A stretch of DNA of 36,165 nucleotides from an uncultured bacterium (GTDB lineage: Bacteria > Planctomycetota > Phycisphaerae > Phycisphaerales > UBA1924): NCBI GenBank assembly GCA_913062615.1, contig CAJXXI010000004.1, forward strand, positions 1-36,165. The letters are read 5' to 3'. The notes beneath the pieces are model-generated. The model was not told the DNA's origin. It saw only the letters and a program-made list of their open reading frames with translations, and ran no database searches. Each line of letters starts with the position of its first letter. Positions within the stretch are counted from its first letter, which is position 1. Position numbers and translations under genes: made by a program. Shown piece after piece: positions 17,624-24,806 of this stretch.

Positions 17624-17679
17624 AAAAAAGAAAGCAGCCCTGGGACCTACCTCTCTCCACAAAAGAGTCCCAAAGCTGC
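17624..17679 (-). terminator. Minus-strand hairpin plus U-tract (orphan terminator or 3' end of a small RNA)
   Basis: Minus strand: GCAGCUUUGGGAC ... GUCCCAGGGCUGC (13 bp stem with two G-U pairs) then UUUCUUUUUU. On the plus strand the two G-U pairs become C-A mismatches and no U-tract follows. Confidence 0.6.
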
Positions 17680-17944
17680 CAACTTGAGTACAAAGAGTAC
17701 AGAAAATGGTTTGTTCATGCAACAGTTTCTGGCCACGAAAGAAGAGGAAAAGTCCGTTTTATTCGGGTTTCAAGTCGCTTGGCTAGTATTGACCGCTTCG
17801 GTGTGCTGCAATAGGTGATTTGTGGTAGTTTAGGTAGTTTGCACCAATACGCGATGCGATTCGGGCGGTCCCAGGCGTGGGATTTGGTGGATCAGATGTG
17901 AACAACTTTTTCAATGAACCCGAACGAGACTAGAATACCCAACG

Positions 17945-18607
17945 ATGTGTGCGATGAATACTCCTCAAAATAGAAAAGCCCCGAGCAGTGTGTACCCCTC
18001 AGCGGTGCGTGAGTTGATCGAGCAGCTGGCCAAGCTGCCCGGGATCGGGACGCGCTCTGCAGAGCGGCTGGCGTTTCACGTGCTCAAATCAGACTTGGAA
18101 TCGGCGATGGCGCTTTCAAGTGCGATCGCGGCGGTGAAGCAGACGGTCGGGCATTGCCAAGAGTGTTTTAATCTTTGCGACGGGGACATGTGTTCGATCT
18201 GTAGTGATCCCCGGCGTGATCACAGTGTGGTGTTGGTGGTGGAACAGCCTAAGGATTTGATTGCGTTGGAGCAGACGGGGATGTATCGCGGGTTGTATCA
18301 TGTGTTGATGGGGAGGCTCTCGCCGCTCGATGGGATCGGTCCTGATGATCTGACGGTCTCCCACCTTTTTGATCGGATAAAAAGCAGTGCCAGTGCGGAC
18401 GATCGCAAACCGATCGGCGAGATTGTGTTGGGGCTCAATCCGACAGTCGAAGGCGATGGCACCGCGTTGTACTTGGCATCGGAACTCAAAGGGTTTTCGG
18501 TGTTGGTGAGTCGATTGGCGCGTGGGTTGCCCAGCGGCGGATCGCTTGAATATGCCAACAAGGCGGTGCTCGCGGATGCGATTCTCGGTCGTCAATCGAT
18601 GGGGTAA
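17945..18607 (+). CDS. recR: Recombination mediator RecR
   Basis: VRELIEQLAKLPGIGTRSAERLAFHVLKSD; CQECFNLCDGDMCSICSDPRRDHSVVLVVEQPKDLIALEQTGMYRGLYHVLMGRLSPLDGIGPDDL; LARGLPSGGSLEYANKAVLADAILGR. Confidence 0.97.
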   Translation: MCAMNTPQNRKAPSSVYPSAVRELIEQLAKLPGIGTRSAERLAFHVLKSDLESAMALSSAIAAVKQTVGHCQECFNLCDGDMCSICSDPRRDHSVVLVVEQPKDLIALEQTGMYRGLYHVLMGRLSPLDGIGPDDLTVSHLFDRIKSSASADDRKPIGEIVLGLNPTVEGDGTALYLASELKGFSVLVSRLARGLPSGGSLEYANKAVLADAILGRQSMG

Positions 18608-18728
18608 GTGATTGATTGAAGAAATCGATGGAACTTGCAACCGGAATCGGTGCAGATGAGCCGATTAGTAGTGATAATACAGCATTGAAGGAACAAGAGC
18701 CGACGGTCGGCAAGTTGAGTGATTGCGT

Positions 18729-20279
18729 ATGCGTTTCCAAACCTCCCAACAGATGAAGCTCGGCCAGCAGATGAAGCTGGCACCCCGGATGATCCAGTCG
18801 ATGGAGATTCTGCAGATGCCTCTCGCTGAGTTGTGCGAGCGGATCGAGCAAGAGCTCGAATCGAACCCGACGATCGAGCTGACCGAGATTGATCCGTCGC
18901 TTCAAGATCGTTCGGAAGAAACAGCTTCGACGGCTGATCAGGAACTGAATATTGATCCCGAGAGCGCATCGGACTTTGCTCGGCTCGACGACTATACCAA
19001 CGCGAACCCGGACGCGGCCGAGAACACCTATTCTGATTCCAAGATGAAGCGGGACTTTGATGATCTGCCAAGGTCACGGGCGCAGGCGGGCGATCGCGAT
19101 GCAAAGATGGACGCGATGGCATCGGCTCCGGCGCGGGCGGCCTCGCTGACGGATCAGCTTTTGGATCAGTGGTCGTTGACGGATGTGGACGAGCGGATCA
19201 AGAAGATGGGCGAGGTGCTAATCAATAGTCTTGATGAGGACGGGTATCTGCGGGTGTCGTTTGAGGACATCGCGGACCGCTCGCCGATGCTGGTCAAAGA
19301 GTTTTCGCCGAGCGATGCGGACTGGGAGTTGTCGCTCCAAGCGGTACAGCTGTTGCTCGAGCCTGCGGGTGTTGGTGCACGAGATGCGAAGGAATGCTTG
19401 TTGATCCAGATCGATGTGCTCGCCGATCGGCTCGGCGAAGAGCGCGACGATGAGATCACGGTGACGGGCGAAGCGATCGAGATCGCGACACGGTTGGTTG
19501 CCGAGTTCTTTGAAGAGATGATGAAGAACAAGCTGCCCAAGGTGGCGGCCAAGTCTGGGTACGATCTCGATGAGATCAACATGGGAATTGATCTGCTGCG
19601 TCGGTTGAGCCTCTCGCCGGCGCGTCGATTGGTCACTGATGCACCATCGGTTGTGATCCCCGACGGGATTGTTGAGTATGACGAAGAGAACGATCGGTAC
19701 TTCGCGTATCTGAGCGATGGGCGGATCCCTGATGTGCAAATCAACAAGGAATATGCACGGATGTCCTCGGACAAGGCCGTGCCCGATTCGGATCGGACAT
19801 TCCTCAAGAAAAACCTATCGAATGCGCAGTGGTTGATCGATGCGGTTGGGCAGCGCCGGCACACTTTGCTCCGGGTGATCAACGCGGTGGTTGACGAGCA
19901 GCGTGACTACTTTGACTTTGGTCCTGAGTCACTCAAGCCGTTGCCTATGAAGACGATTTCTGATCGGCTCGGGATCCATGTCGCGACGGTGTCGCGTGCG
20001 GTGTCTGAGAAGTACATCATGACACCCAGGGGTGTCGTTGCGTTGCGTGGTTTTTTCTCGGGTGGTTTGGCGACGGATTCTGGCGAGGAAGTAAGCTCGA
20101 ACTCGGTGAAGGCGTCGATTCAGGATCTGATTGAAGGCGAAGACAAAGCCAAGCCATATTCTGACGAGGCGGTGGTGAAGCTGCTCAAAGAGCGTGGGAT
20201 CGAGATCGCGCGGCGGACGGTGGCGAAGTATCGCGATCAGTTGGGGTTGCCGACGGCTCGGATGCGCAAGCAGTTTTAA
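18729..20279 (+). CDS. rpoN: RNA polymerase sigma-54 factor
   Basis: MRFQTSQQMKLGQQMKLAPRMIQSMEILQMPLAELCERIEQELESNPTIE; HVATVSRAVSEKYIMTPRGVVALRGFFS; RpoN box ARRTVAKYRDQL. Confidence 0.97.
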   Translation: MRFQTSQQMKLGQQMKLAPRMIQSMEILQMPLAELCERIEQELESNPTIELTEIDPSLQDRSEETASTADQELNIDPESASDFARLDDYTNANPDAAENTYSDSKMKRDFDDLPRSRAQAGDRDAKMDAMASAPARAASLTDQLLDQWSLTDVDERIKKMGEVLINSLDEDGYLRVSFEDIADRSPMLVKEFSPSDADWELSLQAVQLLLEPAGVGARDAKECLLIQIDVLADRLGEERDDEITVTGEAIEIATRLVAEFFEEMMKNKLPKVAAKSGYDLDEINMGIDLLRRLSLSPARRLVTDAPSVVIPDGIVEYDEENDRYFAYLSDGRIPDVQINKEYARMSSDKAVPDSDRTFLKKNLSNAQWLIDAVGQRRHTLLRVINAVVDEQRDYFDFGPESLKPLPMKTISDRLGIHVATVSRAVSEKYIMTPRGVVALRGFFSGGLATDSGEEVSSNSVKASIQDLIEGEDKAKPYSDEAVVKLLKERGIEIARRTVAKYRDQLGLPTARMRKQF

Positions 20280-20299
20280 AAACTCATTATTGAGTTTGT
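20280..20299 (+). terminator. Weak hairpin after rpoN
   Basis: AAACTCA-TTAT-TGAGTTT-GTT. Confidence 0.45.
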
Positions 20300-20331
20300 T
20301 CTAATGTATGTAAAATAGATTCGCTATCACC

Positions 20332-20360
20332 TTGACACCGTGTTTATGATGTTGTAGGGT
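20332..20360 (+). promoter_or_regulatory. Candidate sigma-70 type promoter for cassette 2
   Basis: TTGACA, 17 bp spacer, TAGGGT; predicted start site falls at about the ATG codons at 20361/20367 (leaderless?). The -10 is weak (3/6). Confidence 0.4.
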
Positions 20361-20386
20361 ATGGTCATGGAATCGCAATCCACAGT

Positions 20387-20866
20387 TTGTGTTATAGACC
20401 CGCCTCCCGCCTCCCGCGTTTAGCAGTTGCATTGGGTGCGAGATCAGCAACCATCGCGTTGGGGGTCATCTATTTCATTGCCGCGATTGGTAAGGGGACT
20501 CAGGTGCCCCGGACAGCCACGGTTGTGGAGTCGGTATTGCTTGTTGGTAGCCAGGTTTCACATCTCATTGTTCTGATCCTTGTTCTGGCCGAGCTCGTGC
20601 TTGCGGGGATGTTGGTTGGTGGGTATCGTCTTCGGTCGGCGAGTATCGCTAGTTTAGCACTTGGTGTGGTCTTTCTATTGTGGCACCTTCTTGTGTGGCT
20701 AGAGCCATGGGCTACAGATTGTGGGTGCGGGGCACCGCCAATGATGAAGAAGCTACTCAGTGATTCGAGCGCAGGGCTTGGGCTTGCGGGTATCGTTTTT
20801 GTGCTGTCTGGGGTTGCTGTATTGGGGTATGCGTGTAGAGATTTTAAGTTGGAGAACTCGTTGTGA
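20387..20866 (+). CDS. MauE/DoxX-like redox-associated membrane protein (cassette 2); start uncertain
   Basis: Four-TM pattern, IALGVIYFIAAIGKGTQ...WLEPWATDCGCGAPPMMKK with CGC motif. No in-frame ATG near the start; ORF track uses a TTG. Confidence 0.7.
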   Translation: MCYRPASRLPRLAVALGARSATIALGVIYFIAAIGKGTQVPRTATVVESVLLVGSQVSHLIVLILVLAELVLAGMLVGGYRLRSASIASLALGVVFLLWHLLVWLEPWATDCGCGAPPMMKKLLSDSSAGLGLAGIVFVLSGVAVLGYACRDFKLENSL

Positions 20867-20900
20867 GTTGTCTGTTATCAGTTTGAAAAGGAGAAGTAGT

Positions 20901-21161
20901 ATGATTACTCGTAAAACTTTAGTTCACTCGGCAATGGTTTTGGGCGTGTTATTTGTAAGTGTGATGATCGCGGACGCAGCGGCCGGTGGTCTTCCTTTGC
21001 CGCAATGTGAGCATGTGCAATATTGCTACGACGGAGAGGGCAATCTCACCTCAACAACAACCGCATACGGTGGTGTTTGCCGCATAAATCAAAAATGTGT
21101 AGGGGATGGTGGTTGTGATCCAACGCCATGGGCCGTGGCGGATTGTGTAGACCAGCAATAG
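20901..21161 (+). CDS. Short secreted Cys-rich peptide (cassette 2)
   Basis: RBS aaaaggag; signal-like MITRKTLVHSAMVLGVLFVSVMIADAAA then a tail with 6 Cys (QCEHVQYC...GGVC...QKC..GGC...DC). Confidence 0.7.
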   Translation: MITRKTLVHSAMVLGVLFVSVMIADAAAGGLPLPQCEHVQYCYDGEGNLTSTTTAYGGVCRINQKCVGDGGCDPTPWAVADCVDQQ

Positions 21162-21233
21162 TGTTTGTCGGTCGTTAAGATTGAATGCGTGCGGTGGAAT
21201 TTGTCTGAAGTCGAAGTAGTGGGGTGGTTTTTT

Positions 21234-22010
21234 ATGTCAACAAAAGTTCGAATGATGGTCGCCGTTGCAGTTGTTGCAGGTGGATTGTTTGTGTTACTTC
21301 GCAGCTATATGTTGGCAGGCCCTCCTTCTGCGACAGCAACTTCTGAAAATGAAATATCTGCAGTTGTTGCAAAGGAACTCGGATCTGATCGGTTTAGTGT
21401 CAGGCTCAAACCCGAAGATGTTTCTGATTCCTTCGATATCATTCACGCTTCGATCATTGAGCAGGCCAAAGAGATCCAATCAGTTCGACAGCTCGGTACA
21501 TTGGGAGTTGAGGATCTGGCGTCAGGATTCGTGGAACGAATTCGGTTTATGCTCGCGCCTGACATATCTCGTGATTATGTTTCATTCAAAGCACGAGGTG
21601 ATCCGAGGGGCATTGAAGAATGGACCGCGGATTTTGAGAAATACATCGAGTATACACAGGAAAGTAAAGAAGTTCCTGGGATGGATTTAGAGGGCGTCGA
21701 GGTTCGTCTTATCCTTTTCGATAGGGATGGTGAGCAGGTGCTTGGGCAGGAAAGGCTTGCTCAAGGGTTTGGCATGACTATTGGGACTGGGGTAAAATCG
21801 GGTGTGTTGCCCAAAGAATCCAGGATTGCAGGTATGCTTGTAGTTGAAGTAGTGATGCCGATCGAGCGTATGGATATGATTAAGCGACATCTAGCGCCAG
21901 CGATTCAGGGATATCATTTTGCGTGGAGTCCGAAGATTGAAAAATGGATTCCCTATGAATCAGTTGTTTATAGTGTTCGGGGTAGCGCGTTTGGTGCACC
22001 GCCGGTATGA
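21234..22010 (+). CDS. Hypothetical N-terminally membrane-anchored protein (cassette 2)
   Basis: MSTKVRMMVAVAVVAGGLFVLLRSYMLAG TM anchor; ATGA overlap with the next gene. Confidence 0.7.
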   Translation: MSTKVRMMVAVAVVAGGLFVLLRSYMLAGPPSATATSENEISAVVAKELGSDRFSVRLKPEDVSDSFDIIHASIIEQAKEIQSVRQLGTLGVEDLASGFVERIRFMLAPDISRDYVSFKARGDPRGIEEWTADFEKYIEYTQESKEVPGMDLEGVEVRLILFDRDGEQVLGQERLAQGFGMTIGTGVKSGVLPKESRIAGMLVVEVVMPIERMDMIKRHLAPAIQGYHFAWSPKIEKWIPYESVVYSVRGSAFGAPPV

Positions 22011-22777
22011 ATAATGATCGCAATAACAACGCATTTACACTCATTGAGTTGATGGTCTCGATCGGTATCATTGCGATTTTGATTTCGATCGCGATCCCTG
22101 CGCTTAGCGGGGTTCGTCAGCGAGCGAGAGATGCGATCGGTTTATCAAATTTACGCCAGACAAGTGTGGCTATGGAGAACTATGTGCAGGCGTATGGGGG
22201 GTGGCTACCCTACGCGAAAGAGGGTAGTGGTTTTCGTCTCACGCCTGAAGTGCCGCCGTCGAGTGTGATTCGGCCGGGCTATTGGGATACAAGTTCCTAT
22301 TGGTCGTCCTTATTCCACGAAGTTGCTCCGTGGGACCAGTGGTTTGGGATGTGGGTCTATCCGGATCCTCGACGACCGACGAGCAAGCCTTGGGCTATTG
22401 ACTCAACCTCGGATTCACCGTTTAGTAATGGGGTGAGTTCGTTGGAATACGCCCGTTCGCTTTATGCTCGCCCTGAGATTTGGGAATCGGGCGGGATTAT
22501 TGAAGATCGAGACTCGGTGCTCCGCGGGGTTCGGCATTCTGAGGTGCGATATCCATCTGCAAAGGTGAGTTTGTTTGATAGCGAGTTATGCGCGCGTGTG
22601 CGGTGCGATGATCCTAAAACGGTCAAGCGGGCGATGCTCTTTGTCGATGGGCATGCTGCCATGAAGGCGTTGAGTGATGCCAACGCGCCGGTCAAGGGAC
22701 GTTTACCCGAGTTGGCGGCGTATGGCGCGTTGGCGGTGCATGATACGGCCGGTGGGGCTCGAGGGCGAGATTATTAG
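22007..22777 (+). CDS. Type II secretion / pilin-like prepilin (pseudopilin, cassette 2)
   Basis: NNAFTLIELMVSIGIIAILISIAIPALSGVRQRARDAIGLSNLRQ; C-terminal MLFVDGHAAM. Resembles the cassette 1 pseudopilin beyond the N-terminal helix. Confidence 0.88.
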   Translation: MNNDRNNNAFTLIELMVSIGIIAILISIAIPALSGVRQRARDAIGLSNLRQTSVAMENYVQAYGGWLPYAKEGSGFRLTPEVPPSSVIRPGYWDTSSYWSSLFHEVAPWDQWFGMWVYPDPRRPTSKPWAIDSTSDSPFSNGVSSLEYARSLYARPEIWESGGIIEDRDSVLRGVRHSEVRYPSAKVSLFDSELCARVRCDDPKTVKRAMLFVDGHAAMKALSDANAPVKGRLPELAAYGALAVHDTAGGARGRDY

Positions 22778-22796
22778 ATCAAGCAGAGAGCTTCTG

Positions 22797-24665
22797 TTAT
22801 GATCCTGCGAGCTTGCGTACGGTGAAGTCGAAGTTGCGGACGAGGGCTGTTAATACGGCGTAGACGATGGCGATGTAGATGCCTGCGCTGATCAGGGTGC
22901 CGACGATCATTGCGTAGCGGGCGGTGGTGAGCCCGGTGGTTGAATCGTTTACGGTGTCTTCTAGTCGTGTGACGGGGGAGATTAGGGCGTCGAGCAGGCT
23001 TGCTGGCGAGAGTGAAACGAGCGCGGGGCCGATGACTGGCATGTCTGATCCCGCTGCCCACCCGCAGAGCCCGAGGATTCCTGAAACGATGAAGACAACC
23101 GCGACGGTGCCGACGACTGAGCTGAGTGTGCCTTTGGATTTGAGCGACCAGTGCAAACCGATCATCACGCAGAAGGCGATGAACGGGATGAGCAGGATGG
23201 CTGCGAGGAGCCCGGCTTCTGGGAGGACGACGGGGACTTCGATTGATGCTGCGCCGCTGGGGAGCCTGTGGGTGTAGTAGGCGAGTGACTTGTTGCCCAG
23301 CCCGCCGGAGAGGCAATATACACCCGCGATGCCGACGGTGAATACAGGGACCGCGATCAATGGGAGTAGATACGACACGAGCCCACGGAGCTTGCCCGCG
23401 AGGTACATCTTCGGGGTGATCGGTGTGGTGAGGATGAGATCGAGGGTGCCGTCTTCTCGTTCGCCCGCGACCGCGGTGGCGGCCATGTTCACCGCGACGA
23501 GCGCGATCAGGAAAACCTCGGTGAAGGTGAGCGACTTGATGATGAACTGGAAGTCGGCGGTGTTGATTTTTCCCATGTGATAGAAGACAACGACGAGCAA
23601 TGCGGTCAGTGCGCCCAAGCCAACGAATGACCAGCGCATCAAGATGCGGGTGAAGGTCGCGTTGCGGGATGCGGCTTCGCGCCAGGCGATGGGGTTTGAC
23701 CATACATGGCGAGGCGGGCGGTGTTCGATGTTGACTGCGCCGAGTTTGAAGAGTCGGCGGTACCAGGGGATTCCCGAGGTGCCGTTGGCGACTTGTTTGA
23801 TGCCTCCGGTACGAACCGTGAGGGTTGATGCGCCGACGAGCAGTGCGGAGAGCGCGATCGAGAAGGAGCTCCATGCGACAGCGGGCGATGCGAGCATGAA
23901 CCCTTTGAGCCCGGAGTATGCTGCGGGGTCAGCCGATGGGTAGGCGGTCGGGGAGAGCAGCGAGCGGATGGCGAGGAATGGGTTGAGCGAGGTGAGCCAG
24001 GTGACGCCCGAGTTATTTATTCCCATCCCGAATCCGCGTGAGGAGAGCCATGCGTCGATGGCGATGGTGGTGGCGATGTAGGTGACGACGGAGACATAGA
24101 AGGTAAAGACCGCGCGTTGCCCGACGAGGCGCGACACGGAGAGCGAGATGGCGATGGCGCCGACGAGGATCGCTGCGCCGGCGGAGACAATGTAGGAGGC
24201 GATGATGGACTTGCCGGGCACGCCACCAAAGAACTGGGTGAGTGCGAAGAGTGGGAGCGATGCGAAGAGCAGTGCGAGGACAAAGAAGAGCCGACCGAGC
24301 AGATTTCCGAGCACGATCTCGAGCTTGGACATCGGGGTGGTGAGCAGGATGTCCCAGGTCTTCGGGTTTGCTTCTTGTGCGATCGCGCCGGCCATGAAGA
24401 CGGGCGAGAGGATGCAGATGAGCCCGACCTGGAGGTAGGCGATCCATGCGAAGCTTGTTGCGCCGGCGGAGGCGAGTTCGCGGTAGGAGACATTGCCGCC
24501 AGGCGTGTTGCCGAGCATTGCCCAGAGGAGCACGAGGATGAGCACGGCGAGGTAGGCGCTGCGGACATAAAGATGTTTGTTTCTTCGCGAGGCATTCTGG
24601 ACCAAGCGCACCGCGATTGGGTTCATTGGTCCGAGTCGTAATAGCCAGCGGAGGAATATGGGCAT
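22797..24665 (-). CDS. ABC-2 type transporter permease, two permease halves fused
   Basis: Two internal repeats: AQEANPKTWDILLTTPMSKLEIVLGNLLGRLF and AGEREDGTLDLILTTPITPKMYLAGKLRGLV, each with several TM helices. No ATPase gene adjacent. Confidence 0.88.
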   Translation of the reverse strand: MPIFLRWLLRLGPMNPIAVRLVQNASRRNKHLYVRSAYLAVLILVLLWAMLGNTPGGNVSYRELASAGATSFAWIAYLQVGLICILSPVFMAGAIAQEANPKTWDILLTTPMSKLEIVLGNLLGRLFFVLALLFASLPLFALTQFFGGVPGKSIIASYIVSAGAAILVGAIAISLSVSRLVGQRAVFTFYVSVVTYIATTIAIDAWLSSRGFGMGINNSGVTWLTSLNPFLAIRSLLSPTAYPSADPAAYSGLKGFMLASPAVAWSSFSIALSALLVGASTLTVRTGGIKQVANGTSGIPWYRRLFKLGAVNIEHRPPRHVWSNPIAWREAASRNATFTRILMRWSFVGLGALTALLVVVFYHMGKINTADFQFIIKSLTFTEVFLIALVAVNMAATAVAGEREDGTLDLILTTPITPKMYLAGKLRGLVSYLLPLIAVPVFTVGIAGVYCLSGGLGNKSLAYYTHRLPSGAASIEVPVVLPEAGLLAAILLIPFIAFCVMIGLHWSLKSKGTLSSVVGTVAVVFIVSGILGLCGWAAGSDMPVIGPALVSLSPASLLDALISPVTRLEDTVNDSTTGLTTARYAMIVGTLISAGIYIAIVYAVLTALVRNFDFTVRKLAGS

Positions 24666-24747
24666 GCAATGAGTTTAGCCGGGGATGATGGTATGTGTGT
24701 ATATATGGATCAAGAGGGATGTTGGTTGCATGATTCGGCATGGATAT

Positions 24748-24780
24748 AAAAAAGCTGCACACTCGAGTTGAGTGTGCAGC
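24748..24780 (-). terminator. Rho-independent terminator of clpC
   Basis: GCTGCACACTC...GAGTGTGCAGC perfect 11 bp stem, six Ts on the minus strand (24748-24753). Confidence 0.85.
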
Positions 24781-24806
24781 GATTGGATTTGATAGTCAGC
24801 AACGAG

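Noticed and set aside
17624-17679. Signal recognition particle (4.5S) RNA near recR
   Set aside because: The conserved apical loop sequence (GGAAGG.AGCAG type) is not present in the expected context on either strand.
9187-21161. Cys-rich peptides as methylamine dehydrogenase light chains (MauA) because they sit next to MauE-like genes
   Set aside because: No MauB/MauD genes nearby, the peptide from cassette 2 has a single Trp in its mature part while tryptophan tryptophylquinone needs two, and Cys spacing does not match what I recall of MauA.
22774-23874. 366-aa minus-strand ORF and many other long overlapping ORFs (e.g. 12817-13536 +, 24013-24762 -, 28171-29334 -, 25797-26846 +)
   Set aside because: They lie on or opposite well-supported genes, have low-complexity Arg/Pro/Ser-rich or anti-sense-like compositions, and show no recognisable motifs; expected from a GC-biased genome.
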